Assembly (NCBI RefSeq): GCF_019400985.1
Contig: NZ_WTFF01000004.1
Coordinates: forward strand, 1 to 64,000
DNA: 64,000 bases
From: Streptomyces bambusae
GTDB taxonomy: Bacteria > Actinomycetota > Actinomycetes > Streptomycetales > Streptomycetaceae
Reading direction: 5' to 3'
Within the stretch, counting starts at the first letter, position 1; each line of letters opens with the position of its first letter. Made by a program: the position numbers and the translations under genes. The notes below the pieces were generated by a model. The model searched no databases, was not told the DNA's origin, and worked only from the letters and a program-made list of their open reading frames with translations. Of the stretch, positions 7,567-17,450 are shown piece by piece.

Positions 7567-8631
7567 GTGAACACCGAACACGCCGACGACGCGGTCCTGC
7601 TGTCCACCGAGGGGCACACGGGGCGCATCGTCCTCAACCGCCCCCGGGCCATCAACGCCCTCACCCACCCCATGGTGCTGCGGATGACGCAGGCCCTGGC
7701 CGCCTGGGAGCGCGACCCGGCCGTCACCCAGGTCCTGGTGAGCGGCGCCGGCGAGCGCGGGCTGTGCGCCGGCGGGGACATCCGGGCCATCCACGACGAC
7801 GCCCGGGCGGGCGGGACCGCGTCGGCCGGCTTCTGGCGCGACGAGTACCGGCTCAATGCCCGGATCGCCCGCCTCGCCCGCGGCCCGATGCCCTACGTGG
7901 CCCTGATGGACGGCATCGTCATGGGCGGCGGGGTCGGCATCTCGGCCCACGGCAGCGTGCGGATCGTCACCGAGCGCTCCCGGGTGGCGATGCCCGAGAC
8001 CGGCATCGGCTTCGTCCCCGACATCGGCGGCACGTACCTGCTCAGCCGCGCCCCCGGCGAGCTCGGCACCCATCTGGCCCTGATCGGCACGGCCGTCGGC
8101 GCCGCCGACGCGATCCTGTGCGGGCTCGCCGACCACTTCGTGCCGTCCGGCCGGCTCCCGGAGCTGGCCGCGGAACTCGCCGGGGCCGCCGTGGCCGACG
8201 TACTGCCCCGGTACGCGCTGCCGGCCCCCGACGGCGAACTGGCCGGCCGGCGCGCCTGGATCGACCACTGCTACGCGGCCGGCACCGTCGAGGAGATCGT
8301 CGACCGGCTGCTGGCCCACGGCGACCCGGCGGCCAAGGAGGCGGCCGAGACGATCCTCGCCAAGTCCCCGACCGCCCTGAAGATCACCCTCGCCGCCGTG
8401 CGGCGGGCCCGTGAGCTGCCCACGCTGGAGCAGGTGCTGGTCCAGGAGTACCGGGTCTCCTGCCACTGCCTGTCCTCGCCCGACCTGGTCGAGGGCGTGC
8501 GGGCCCAGGTCGTGGACAAGGACCGCACCCCACGCTGGTCGCCGGCCGCCCTCGGCGCCGTCACCGACGCCGAGGTGGAGCGGTACTTCGAGCCGCTCGG
8601 CGGCCGGTTCCACGAGCTCACCCTCGACTGA
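7567..8631 (+). CDS. Enoyl-CoA hydratase/isomerase family, 3-hydroxyisobutyryl-CoA hydrolase-like
   Basis: A 354-residue crotonase-fold enzyme. GLCAGGDIRAIH forms the first half of the oxyanion hole and the segment MGGGVGISAHG the second. MPETGIGFVPDIGGTYLLSR and the late FLSSPDLVEGVRA-type segment (SCHCLSSPDLVEGVRA) are typical of 3-hydroxyisobutyryl-CoA hydrolases of valine breakdown rather than of short enoyl-CoA hydratases, and the length agrees. GTG at 7567 is preceded by AAGGTGG; GTG at 7558 is an alternative. It is convergent with the UvrA-like gene across a short repeat array. Confidence 0.85.
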   Translation: MNTEHADDAVLLSTEGHTGRIVLNRPRAINALTHPMVLRMTQALAAWERDPAVTQVLVSGAGERGLCAGGDIRAIHDDARAGGTASAGFWRDEYRLNARIARLARGPMPYVALMDGIVMGGGVGISAHGSVRIVTERSRVAMPETGIGFVPDIGGTYLLSRAPGELGTHLALIGTAVGAADAILCGLADHFVPSGRLPELAAELAGAAVADVLPRYALPAPDGELAGRRAWIDHCYAAGTVEEIVDRLLAHGDPAAKEAAETILAKSPTALKITLAAVRRARELPTLEQVLVQEYRVSCHCLSSPDLVEGVRAQVVDKDRTPRWSPAALGAVTDAEVERYFEPLGGRFHELTLD

Positions 8632-8640
8632 GGCGGATCC

Positions 8641-8706
8641 CGGGGCGCCCCGGCCCTACGACCGGGGCGGCCCCGGCCCTACGACCCGGGCGCCCCGGCC
8701 CTACGA
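8641..8706. repeat. Three imperfect 21-23 bp tandem repeats between convergent genes
   Basis: Three units, each ending in CCCCGGCCCTACGA, run at 8641-8661, 8662-8684 and 8685-8706. They fill the gap between the hydrolase stop and the UvrA-like gene, and the third unit contains the UvrA-like stop codon (8701-8703). The units are self-complementary and could act as a bidirectional transcription terminator. This is one of several arrays in the window that abut a stop codon. Confidence 0.8.
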
Positions 8707-10977
8707 GGCCACGTACTGGCGCAGATGGCGCGCCGTCAGCGTGTCCCCCTCCGCGACCAGACGGGCCGGGGTCCCCTCGAACACCACCCGGCCGCCGTCG
8801 TGCCCGCCGCCCGGGCCGATGTCGATGATCCAGTCGGCGTGCGCCATGACCGCCTGGTGGTGCTCGACGGCGATCACCGAATTGCCCTGGTCCACCAGCC
8901 GGTCGAGGAGCGCCAGCAGCTGGTCGACGTCCGCCATGTGCAGGCCGGTCGTCGGCTCGTCCAGGATGTACGTCGAGGACTTCTCGGCCATGTGGATCGC
9001 CAGCTTCAGCCGCTGCCGCTCGCCGCCGGACAGCGTGTTGAGCGGCTGGCCCAGCCGCAGGTAGCCCAGTCCTACGTCGGCCAGCCGGCCCAGGACAGCG
9101 TGCGCCTGCCCGGCGGTGAAGAACTCGTACGCCTCGGTGACCGGCATGTCCAGCACCTCGCTGATGTTCTTGCCGTTCAGCCGGTACGTCAGCACCTTCG
9201 CCGTGTAGCGCCGGCCCTCGCACTCCTCGCAGACCGTGGCCACGCCGGCCGTCATCGCCAGGTCGGTATGGATCAGCCCCAGCCCGCTGCACTGCGGGCA
9301 GGCCCCTTCCGAATTGGCGCTGAACAGGGCCGGCTTGACCCCGTTGGCCTTGGCGAAGGCGGCCCGGACCGCGTTCAGCAGCCCGGTGTACGTGGCCGGG
9401 TTGGACCGCCGCGAGCCCCGCACGGGCGACTGGTCGGCGACCACCACCCCGTCCCGGCCGGCCAGGTGGCCGTGGATCAGCGAGCTCTTGCCGGAGCCCG
9501 CGACGCCCGTCACCACCGTCAGCACGCCGAGCGGCACGTCCACGTCGACGTTCTTGAGGTTGTGCAGCCGCGCCCCCCGGACCGGCAGGTGTCCGCGCGG
9601 TGTGCGCACCGCCTCGCGCAGCAGCGCCCGGTGGTCCAGGTGCCGGCCGGTGAGGGTGCCGGAGGCGCGCAGGCCCGCCACGTCCCCGCTGTAGCAGATC
9701 CGGCCGCCCGCGGTACCGGCGCCGGGCCCGAGGTCGACCACGTGGTCGGCGATCGCGATGACCTCCGGCTTGTGCTCGACCACCAGGACGGTGTTGCCCT
9801 TGTCGCGCAGCCGCAGCAGCAGGTCGTTCATGCGCTGGACGTCGTGCGGGTGCAGGCCCGTGGTGGGCTCGTCGAAGACGTACGTGACGTCGGTGAGCGC
9901 GGATCCGAGGTGGCGGACCATCTTCACGCGCTGCGCCTCGCCACCGGACAGCGTCCCCGCGGGCCGGTCCAGGCTCAGGTAGCCGAGCCCGATCTCCACC
10001 AGGGAGTCCAGCAGGCCGCGCAGGCCGGCCAGCACCGGCGCCACGCGCGGGTCGTCGATGCCGCGGACGAAGGCGACGAGGTCGCTGATCTGCATCGCCG
10101 CACACTCGGCGATGTTCCGGCCGTCGATCCGCGAGGACAGCGCGGCCTGCGACAACCGCGTGCCACCGCACTCGGGGCAGTCGGCGAAGACCACGGCCCG
10201 GTCCACGAAGGCCCGGATGTGGGACTGCATCGACTCGCGGTCCTTGGCCAGGTAGGTGCGGCTGATCCGGGTGATGAGGCCCTCGTAGGTGAAGTTGTTC
10301 GGACCCACCTTCACCTTCACCGCGTCCTTGCGCAGCAGGTCCTCCCACTCCTGCGCGGTGAAGTCCTTGAGTTTCTTGTCCGGGTCGTAGAAACCGGAGT
10401 TCGCCATGACCTGCCAGTACCAGGAGTCCACGGCGAAACCGGGCACGGTGATCGCGCCCTCGTTCAGGGACAGTTCGCGGTCCACCAGCTGGCCGACGTC
10501 GATGTCGGAGACGTGCCCGACCCCCTCGCAGCGCGGGCACATGCCCTCGGGCACGTTGAAGCTGAAGGCGGAGGAGGTGCCGATGTGCGGGATGCCCAGC
10601 CGGCTGAAGACGATCCGCAGCATCGTGTAGGCATCGGTCGCGGTGCCGACGGTGGACCGGGAGCCGGCGCCCATGCGCTCCTGGTCCACCACGATCGCGG
10701 CGGAGAGGTTGTGCAGCCCGTCGACGTCCGGCCGGCCCGGGCTGGGCATGAAGGACTGGACGAACGCCGTGTACGTCTCGTTGATCAGGCGCTGGGACTC
10801 GGCGGCGATGGTGCCGAAGACCAGCGAGGACTTGCCGGAGCCGGAGACCCCGGTGAAGACGGTCAGACGTCGCTTGGGGATGTCGACGCTGACGTCGGCG
10901 AGGTTGTTCTCGCGGGCTCCCCGTACCTGGATGAGCTGGTGGCCGTCCGCGGCCGGGGCGGCGGGGGAGCGGGTCAC
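8701..10977 (-). CDS. UvrA-like twin ABC ATPase (DrrC/UvrA2-type)
   Basis: A 758-residue UvrA paralogue with two ABC units: Walker A GVSGSGKSS and GVAGSGKSS, signatures LSGGEAQR and LSGGERQR, and DEPTTGLH twice. Zinc-binding pairs CPRC, CPEC, CPQC and CEEC are kept. It is about 200 residues shorter than the housekeeping UvrA. In Streptomyces, short UvrA paralogues such as DrrC accompany DNA-damaging antibiotics as resistance factors. The GTG start overlaps the VOC gene stop (GTGA), so the two are co-translated. With the VOC protein and the divergent TetR gene it makes a plausible drug-resistance unit; this role is inferred. Confidence 0.9.
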   Translation of the reverse strand: MTRSPAAPAADGHQLIQVRGARENNLADVSVDIPKRRLTVFTGVSGSGKSSLVFGTIAAESQRLINETYTAFVQSFMPSPGRPDVDGLHNLSAAIVVDQERMGAGSRSTVGTATDAYTMLRIVFSRLGIPHIGTSSAFSFNVPEGMCPRCEGVGHVSDIDVGQLVDRELSLNEGAITVPGFAVDSWYWQVMANSGFYDPDKKLKDFTAQEWEDLLRKDAVKVKVGPNNFTYEGLITRISRTYLAKDRESMQSHIRAFVDRAVVFADCPECGGTRLSQAALSSRIDGRNIAECAAMQISDLVAFVRGIDDPRVAPVLAGLRGLLDSLVEIGLGYLSLDRPAGTLSGGEAQRVKMVRHLGSALTDVTYVFDEPTTGLHPHDVQRMNDLLLRLRDKGNTVLVVEHKPEVIAIADHVVDLGPGAGTAGGRICYSGDVAGLRASGTLTGRHLDHRALLREAVRTPRGHLPVRGARLHNLKNVDVDVPLGVLTVVTGVAGSGKSSLIHGHLAGRDGVVVADQSPVRGSRRSNPATYTGLLNAVRAAFAKANGVKPALFSANSEGACPQCSGLGLIHTDLAMTAGVATVCEECEGRRYTAKVLTYRLNGKNISEVLDMPVTEAYEFFTAGQAHAVLGRLADVGLGYLRLGQPLNTLSGGERQRLKLAIHMAEKSSTYILDEPTTGLHMADVDQLLALLDRLVDQGNSVIAVEHHQAVMAHADWIIDIGPGGGHDGGRVVFEGTPARLVAEGDTLTARHLRQYVAS

Positions 10978-11417
10978 GCCTGCGCCTCCTCGCTGCCGCC
11001 CTTGCTCGCGCCCTCGCTGCCGTCCCCGCTGCAACCCTCGGCGCCCGTGGCCCATTCGACCAGCTCGATGCTGACCCCGTTGGGGTCGGCGACCATGAAC
11101 AGCTTCTCGCCCCACGGCTCCTCGCGCGGCTCCAGGGTGATGGCGACCCCTTCGGCGCGCAGCCGCTCGTACTCCGTGTGCAGGTCGTCCACGACGAAGG
11201 CGAGGATCACCCCGTCCGCGTGCCGGTCGCGGAAGCCCTCGGGGAGCACCTCCAGGCCGCGCCGGTGGAAGATCACGCTGGGTGTGTCCGGGCGGGTGAG
11301 GGAGGCGAAGCCGTCGGCGGCCATGGCCTCGGTGAAGCCGAAGTGGCTGGTCAGGAAGGAGACGGAGGCGGGAACGTCGTCGACGGTCAGGCATATGGCG
11401 GTGTTGATGATCTGCAC
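10974..11417 (-). CDS. VOC (glyoxalase/bleomycin-resistance) family protein
   Basis: A 147-residue vicinal-oxygen-chelate protein. It starts TAICLTVDDVPASVSFLTSHFGF and ends with DPNGVSIELVEW, the usual closing strand with its metal-ligand glutamate. Family members include glyoxalases, dioxygenases and antibiotic-binding or -inactivating proteins. The 16-residue Gly/Ser/Glu tail after that strand is extra. GTG at 11417 has GAGGAG upstream. It is the first gene of an operon with the UvrA-like ATPase, and its promoter faces that of a TetR gene. Confidence 0.88.
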   Translation of the reverse strand: MQIINTAICLTVDDVPASVSFLTSHFGFTEAMAADGFASLTRPDTPSVIFHRRGLEVLPEGFRDRHADGVILAFVVDDLHTEYERLRAEGVAITLEPREEPWGEKLFMVADPNGVSIELVEWATGAEGCSGDGSEGASKGGSEEAQA

Positions 11418-11473
11418 GGGACTCCTCACGGGGTGGCTCTCGCAGGCTTCAGGTTTCTTTATACACTGTATTC

Positions 11474-11486
11474 TGTACGCCGTACA
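11474..11486. promoter_or_regulatory. Candidate TetR operator, TGTAC-N3-GTACA
   Basis: A perfect 5-3-5 inverted repeat (TGTAC GCC GTACA) lies in an AT-richer patch between the divergent VOC and TetR genes, close to TATACACT and TGTATTCTG, which could be -10 elements. This is the natural site for the adjacent TetR protein to control both directions. Binding is inferred from position and symmetry only. Confidence 0.55.
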
Positions 11487-11544
11487 AGGTAAATCGGATG
11501 CGGATGACGCTGAAGATGAAGAAGAACGGACGAAGGAGGATGCC

Positions 11545-12309
11545 GTGGCGGCGAACCGGAGCGGGGGCGGGGACCCCGTACGCACCCTGGAGCTGTTGTG
11601 GCGGGAGCACACCGGCCCGCAGCCGGCCGGCCGGCGCGGGCCCCGGCAGGGCCTGACCGTCGACGCGGTGGTCGAGGCGGCGACCGGGCTGGCCGACGAG
11701 GAGGGCCTGGACGCTCTGACCATGCGGGCCCTGGCCCAGCGGCTCGGCGTCACGCCGATGACCGTCTACACGTACGTCCCCGGCAAGGCCGAGCTGCTCG
11801 ACCTCATGCTCGACGCGGCGTACGGGCGGATGGAGCTGCGGCCGTTCGGCCCGGACGAGCCCTGGCGGGTCCGGGTCACCCGGGTGGCCGAGGACAACCG
11901 GGACCTGCTCGTCCGCCACCCCTGGCTCGCCGAGGTGTCCGTCACCCGCCCGCCCCTGGGGCCGGGCGTGATCGGCAAGTACGAACACGAGCTGGCGGCC
12001 TTCGAGGGCGTCGGCCTGCCCGACGTCGAACGCGACGCCGCCCTCACCCACCTGCTGCAATTCGTCCACTCCAGCACCCGGGCGGCCGCCGACGCGGCGG
12101 AGCTGAACAGCCGGCAGAGCGACAACGACTGGTGGGCGGAGGTCGGCCCGCTGCTCGCCCGGGTGATCGACGCCGACCGCTATCCGCTCGCCGGCCGGGT
12201 GGGCGAGGCGGCCGGCGCCTACAACCCGGACGTGGTGTGGGCCTTCGGCCTCCAGTGCGTGCTGGAGGGGCTGGAGAGGTGGGCACAGGGGGACGCCGGC
12301 GGGGCCTGA
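11545..12309 (+). CDS. TetR family regulator (VanR/TetR_C type)
   Basis: A 254-residue regulator. The N-terminal helix-turn-helix reads LTVDAVVEAATGLADEEGLDALTMRALAQRLGVTPMTVYTYVPGKAELLDLML; the rest is an all-helical ligand pocket of the TetR C-terminal type. An unusual Arg/Gly-rich leader of about 35 residues, including LWREHTGPQP, precedes the HTH, as in tetracycline-type TetR_C proteins. AAGGAGGA lies 4 nt before the GTG. It is divergent from the VOC/UvrA-like operon and is its likely repressor. Confidence 0.9.
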   Translation: MAANRSGGGDPVRTLELLWREHTGPQPAGRRGPRQGLTVDAVVEAATGLADEEGLDALTMRALAQRLGVTPMTVYTYVPGKAELLDLMLDAAYGRMELRPFGPDEPWRVRVTRVAEDNRDLLVRHPWLAEVSVTRPPLGPGVIGKYEHELAAFEGVGLPDVERDAALTHLLQFVHSSTRAAADAAELNSRQSDNDWWAEVGPLLARVIDADRYPLAGRVGEAAGAYNPDVVWAFGLQCVLEGLERWAQGDAGGA

Positions 12310-12358
12310 GCGGCCGCGGCCGACCCGGCCGCGACCGCTCAGACGGCGTCCCGGCGGG

Positions 12359-12400
12359 CCGCGGCCTCCACCGGCCGGCGCCGACCGGTGGAGGCCGCGG
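12359..12400. terminator. 16-bp perfect hairpin between convergent tetR and SDR genes
   Basis: CCGCGGCCTCCACCGG at 12359-12374 pairs exactly with 12385-12400 across a 10-nt loop. The position between two convergent genes marks a bidirectional transcription terminator of the T-tract-free kind common in Streptomyces. Confidence 0.85.
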
Positions 12401-12422
12401 CCTACGGAGCTGCGACCCCGGT

Positions 12423-12467
12423 CGCTACCGCCCTGGCCGCTACCGCCCTGGCCGCGACCGACCCGGC
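12423..12467. repeat. 15-bp tandem repeat, three copies
   Basis: Two identical copies of CGCTACCGCCCTGGC (12423-12437 and 12438-12452) and a third copy with four changes (12453-12467) end about 20 bp before the SDR stop codon. The array lies in the intergenic region just after the terminator hairpin. Confidence 0.75.
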
Positions 12468-12487
12468 GGCGACCGGCGGAGCCGCCG

Positions 12488-13417
12488 TCAGCGGTATCCG
12501 GTGGTGTCCGCCGGGCGGTCCGGGTCCTGGACCTCGACCATGTACCGCCACGCGTCCGGACGGCTGCCGTCCAGGTCCGTGAACCCGTACTCCCGGGCCA
12601 GGCCCCCGCTGGAGAGCGACTGCCCGTTCCAGCGGGACACCTCGGCGTCGGCGGCCAGCGCGGCCACCGCCCGGCCCACGAACCGCGGGGTCTCGGAGAT
12701 GGCGAAGTGCGGAACGCTCTTGGTGGCCTCCCGCCAGTTCTCCTCGGTCACGCCGAAGGCGTCCAGCATCATCTCCGAGCGCATCCAGCCCGGCGTCAGC
12801 GCCACCGCCGTCGCCCCCCGCGGCCCCACCTCGTGCCCCAGGGCGAACGCCATGCGCAGCACGGCCGACTTGGCGATGTCGTAGAAGAAGGAGTTGCGGT
12901 AGTGGGAGCCGTTGTACTCCGCCGTGCCGTCCGTCATCTCCACCACCAGCCCGCCCGGCCGGCGCAGCATCAGCGGCAGCGCGAAGTGGCTGGTCACGGC
13001 GTGGGTCTCGATGGCGAGCCGGAGCAGACGCAGCCCGTTGTCGAGGTCGTGCTCCCAGACGGGGCTGTCCCACTCGAACAGCTTCTCGCCGCCCCAGACG
13101 TCGTTCACCAGGACGTCCAGCCGTGCCTGCTCGGCCTCGATCCGGCCGACGAGCGCCTCCACCTGCTCGGGCACCAGGTGGTCGACGGCCACCGCGATGC
13201 CCGTCCCGCCGGCCGCCGTCACGAGCTCCGCGGTCTCCTCGATCGTCTCCGGCCGGTCGTACTCCGAGCGCTTGCCCCGGGTGCTGCGCCCGGTCACGTA
13301 CACGGTCGCGCCCCGGGCACCGAGCTCGACCGCGATACCGCGCCCCGCGCCCCGGGTCGCCCCCGCGACGAGAGCGACCCGGCCTTCTAAACTCCGCTCC
13401 TGCTGTGTCTGTGTCAT
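12488..13417 (-). CDS. Short-chain dehydrogenase/reductase (DHRS1-like)
   Basis: A 309-residue SDR with the cofactor motif GATRGAGRGIA near residue 18, in which TGRSTRGKR suggests NADP(H) preference, and the catalytic YxxxK pair in FFYDIAKSA. The inserted segments (SEYDRPETIEETAELV and VNDVWGGEKLFEW) are typical of the DHRS1-like subgroup. Substrate unknown. ATG start at 13417, monocistronic, convergent with the tetR gene and divergent from nothing obvious. Confidence 0.88.
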   Translation of the reverse strand: MTQTQQERSLEGRVALVAGATRGAGRGIAVELGARGATVYVTGRSTRGKRSEYDRPETIEETAELVTAAGGTGIAVAVDHLVPEQVEALVGRIEAEQARLDVLVNDVWGGEKLFEWDSPVWEHDLDNGLRLLRLAIETHAVTSHFALPLMLRRPGGLVVEMTDGTAEYNGSHYRNSFFYDIAKSAVLRMAFALGHEVGPRGATAVALTPGWMRSEMMLDAFGVTEENWREATKSVPHFAISETPRFVGRAVAALAADAEVSRWNGQSLSSGGLAREYGFTDLDGSRPDAWRYMVEVQDPDRPADTTGYR

Positions 13418-13483
13418 GCGCCGAGCCTAGTCGTAGTCCTGCGCGGCGGCCGGGGCCCGGCGAACCGGTGGGTCCCCCGCGTA

Positions 13484-14815
<1,332 letters not shown>

Positions 14816-14903
14816 GGGCGGTTCCTCCTGGGGCACGGTCGGCGGGGTGCGGAGGCCGGGGCGCTGCCCGCCATCGGGCGGACGACGGGTTCGAACCGCC
14901 GGC

Positions 14904-14973
14904 GGTGATCGGTGATCGGTGATCGGCGATCGGTGAAAAGCGAACGGCGAACGGCGAACGGCGAACGGCGATC
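14904..14973. repeat. Ten 7-bp tandem repeats framed by an inverted repeat
   Basis: Ten heptads run without gaps: GGTGATC three times, GGCGATC, GGTGAAA, AGCGAAC, GGCGAAC three times and GGCGATC. The array is bracketed by GTTCGAACCGCC (14889-14900) and GGCGGTCGAAC (14978-14988), which are inverted copies. It lies in the 343-bp gap between the divergent phosphoesterase and P450 genes. The rest of that gap (14988-15158) shows nothing I can name beyond a GC-rich leader with no clear ribosome site for the P450. Confidence 0.8.
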
Positions 14974-15158
14974 GAACGGCGGTCGAACTCCCCTATGCCG
15001 CGTGCATGGTGGGACGGCCACCGTGCACTGTCAACGGCCGTGGGACGACGCATGCCGGACCGGTATGGCTTCCGGCCGGCCGGGCATGAGCGGCCGGGTC
15101 CGGCACCGTAGCGGTGGGGACTTGTCCAACCCGCCCGTCACCCTGCACTGTTCGCAGA

Positions 15159-16397
15159 ATGAGCGAACAGAATCAGCCGCATCGCATCGACCCTGCCGGG
15201 GGCTGCCCGCACGCCCTCAACGCCCGGCTGCGCGAGCGCGGCGCGGTGGCGGAGGTGGTCCTCCCCGGCGGGGTGCCCGGCGCGGTCGTGCTCGGGCACG
15301 AGGCACTCAAGGAGTTCCTCGGCCACCCCGACGTGGCCAAGGACGCCCGGCACTTCACCGCCCTCCAGGAAGGCGGGATAGCCCCTGACTGGCCCCTGCG
15401 GGTCTTCGCCGATGCCCAGGGCATGCACACCGCGGACGACGAGGACCACCGGCGGCTGCGGTCCCTGGTCGGCAACGCCTTCACCGCCCGGCAGGTGGAG
15501 CGCCTGCGCCCGCGCGTCGAAGCGCTCACCGCGGAGTTCCTGGACGACCTCGCCCACGCGGCCGCCGAAGCCCCGGACGGGATCGCCGACCTGCGCACCC
15601 ACTTCGCGCTGCCGCTGCCGATGAGCGTCATCTGCGAGCTGCTGGGCGTGGACCCCGAGCACCGGGGCCGCCTGCACGAGCTGTCGTACAAGGTCATCAT
15701 CGCCACCGACACCACCCCCGCCGAGGCGATGGCCGCCGTCCGCGAACTCGTCGCCCTGATGGGCACGATCGCCGCCGCCCGCCGCGAACGGCCCGGCGAC
15801 GACCTCACCAGCGCCCTGATCGCCGCCCGGGAGTCGGACGGCGACCGGCTCAGCGAGCCCGAACTCATCGGCACCATGCGCCTGATGCTCGTCGCCGGCC
15901 ACGAGACCACGCTCAACCTGATCACCAACGCGGTCCGCGCCCTGTGCACCCACCGCGACCAACTGGCCCTGGTCCAGGAGGGCAAGGCCGGCTGGTCGGA
16001 CGTGGTGGACGAGACGCTCCGCTGGGACGGGCCGGTCAGCTGGTTCCCGTTCCGCTACCCGACCCGCGACCTGGAACTCGGCGGGACCGTGATCCCGAAG
16101 GGCACCCCGGTCCTGGCCGGCTACACCGCGGCGGGCCGCGACGAACGCGCGTACGGACCCGACGCGGACCGCTTCGACCTGACCCGCCCGGCCGCCGCAC
16201 GCAACCTCTCCTTCGGCCACGGCGCGCACTACTGCGTGGGCGCCCCGCTGGCCCGGCTGGAGGCGACCACCGCCCTGGAGCAGCTCTTCACCCGCTTCCC
16301 GGACCTCGACCTCGCGGTCCCGGAGGCGGACCTGCCGCACCAGCGCAGCTTCATCGGCAACAGCGTGGACACCCTGCCGGTACGGCTGACCCGCTGA
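15159..16397 (+). CDS. Cytochrome P450 (CYP107/CYP105-like soluble bacterial type)
   Basis: A 412-residue P450 with I-helix AGHETTLN, EXXR as ETLR and heme loop FGHGAHYCVGAPLAR with the cysteine ligand. This signature is the common class I bacterial form fed by a ferredoxin and its reductase; neither is encoded nearby. The ATG at 15159 starts MSEQNQPHRIDPAGGCPHALN; the frame continues 15 codons upstream to a GTG but without homology. The gene is monocistronic, divergent from the phosphoesterase, and its stop lies inside an octamer array. Substrate unknown. Confidence 0.92.
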   Translation: MSEQNQPHRIDPAGGCPHALNARLRERGAVAEVVLPGGVPGAVVLGHEALKEFLGHPDVAKDARHFTALQEGGIAPDWPLRVFADAQGMHTADDEDHRRLRSLVGNAFTARQVERLRPRVEALTAEFLDDLAHAAAEAPDGIADLRTHFALPLPMSVICELLGVDPEHRGRLHELSYKVIIATDTTPAEAMAAVRELVALMGTIAAARRERPGDDLTSALIAARESDGDRLSEPELIGTMRLMLVAGHETTLNLITNAVRALCTHRDQLALVQEGKAGWSDVVDETLRWDGPVSWFPFRYPTRDLELGGTVIPKGTPVLAGYTAAGRDERAYGPDADRFDLTRPAAARNLSFGHGAHYCVGAPLARLEATTALEQLFTRFPDLDLAVPEADLPHQRSFIGNSVDTLPVRLTR

Positions 16398-16448
16398 CCC
16401 GCTGACCGGCTGACCGGCTGACCGGCTGACCGGCTGACCGGCTGACCC
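16385..16448 (+). repeat. Eight perfect-to-near-perfect 8-bp repeats across the P450 stop codon
   Basis: GCTGACCC twice, GCTGACCG five times and GCTGACCC once form 64 bp. The P450 stop codon is the TGA of the second unit. Because each unit contains TGA and 8 is not a multiple of 3, the array places stop codons in all three forward frames, so changes in copy number cannot abolish termination. Confidence 0.9.
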
Positions 16449-16503
16449 GGTCCGGTGGCGCCCGCCGCGGCCCCGGCGAACTCCGCCGGCCGCCGCGGCG
16501 GGC

Positions 16504-17439
16504 TCACCCTGCCCGGACGTCGACCTCGATCCGGTGCCAGCCCGTCGCCCCGTCCGGGGCGGGCGGCGAGCGCCGCTCCACCTGCACCGCGCCCGTGCCG
16601 TCCGTCGCCCGCACCTCCAGGGTGTGGCGGCCGGGCGTCGCGTCCCACGGCCACACCCACTGCCGCCAGGTGTCGACACCGTCCTCCGCGCCGAGGCGGG
16701 CCTCCTGCCACGCGCCGCCGTCCACCCGCACCTCGACCCGGGCGATCCCCCGGTGCTGCGCCCAGGCCACCCCGGCGACCGGGAGCCGGCCCGCGGCCGG
16801 AGCGGCGTACGCGCGGGGCGTGTCGATCCGGGACTGGGTCTTGACCGGCGCCCGCGCGGCCCACGACCGGCGCACCCAGTACGCGTCGTAGGCGTCGAAG
16901 GTGGTCAGCCGCAGCTCCCGCAGCCACTTGCAGGCGGACACGTACCCGTACAGGCCCGGTACGACCATCCGGACCGGGAAGCCGTGCTCGAACGGCAGCG
17001 GCTCGCCGTTCATCCCGACCGCCAGCAGCGCCTCCCGGCCGTCCAGCACGGTCTCGACGGGTGTGCCGATCGTCATCCCGTCCACCGACCGCGCCACCAG
17101 CTGGTCGGCCGGACCGCCCTGCGACGGCGGCCGCACCCCGGCCTCGCGGAGCAGGTCGGCGAGCCGTACGCCGAGCCAGCGCGCGTTGCCCGCGTACGGT
17201 CCGCCGACCTCGTTGGACACACAGGTCAGGGTGATGTCGCGCTCGACCATCGGTCGGGCCAGCAGGTCGTCGAGGGAGAGGACGAGCGGCCGGCGGACCC
17301 CGTCGCCATGGATGCGCAGCTGCCAGTCCGTCGTGTCCACGCGGGGCACGACCAGGGCGGTGTCCACCCGGTAGAAGACGCGGTTGGGGGTGATGAACGG
17401 CAGGGCGCCGGGCACCTTCAGGTCGGCGCCCGCCGGCAC
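16504..17439 (-). CDS. Molybdopterin-dependent oxidoreductase (sulfite oxidase family), N-terminally short
   Basis: A 311-residue protein with the sulfite-oxidase molybdopterin-binding domain (FYRVDTALVVPRVDTTDWQLRIHG through GFPVRMVVPGLYGYVSACKWLRELRL; the likely Mo-ligand cysteine is in TLTCVSNEVGG) and the C-terminal Mo-co dimerisation domain. Close actinomycete relatives of about 500 residues carry several N-terminal membrane helices; these are missing here. The gene begins with GTG only 11 nt after the stop of the CBS gene upstream. Either the protein is now soluble or it is a relic cut by insertion of the island. Confidence 0.75.
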   Translation of the reverse strand: MPAGADLKVPGALPFITPNRVFYRVDTALVVPRVDTTDWQLRIHGDGVRRPLVLSLDDLLARPMVERDITLTCVSNEVGGPYAGNARWLGVRLADLLREAGVRPPSQGGPADQLVARSVDGMTIGTPVETVLDGREALLAVGMNGEPLPFEHGFPVRMVVPGLYGYVSACKWLRELRLTTFDAYDAYWVRRSWAARAPVKTQSRIDTPRAYAAPAAGRLPVAGVAWAQHRGIARVEVRVDGGAWQEARLGAEDGVDTWRQWVWPWDATPGRHTLEVRATDGTGAVQVERRSPPAPDGATGWHRIEVDVRAG

Positions 17440-17450
17440 CCGCCCTCACG

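Noticed and set aside
8725-11544. A very long plus-strand frame running into the tetR gene
   Set aside because: The part before 11545 is antisense to the UvrA-like and VOC genes; the real tetR start has its own AAGGAGGA.
14904-14973. CRISPR array
   Set aside because: Units are 7 bp without spacers, and no cas gene is present. The same applies to 16385-16448, 27486-27588 and 51244-51336.
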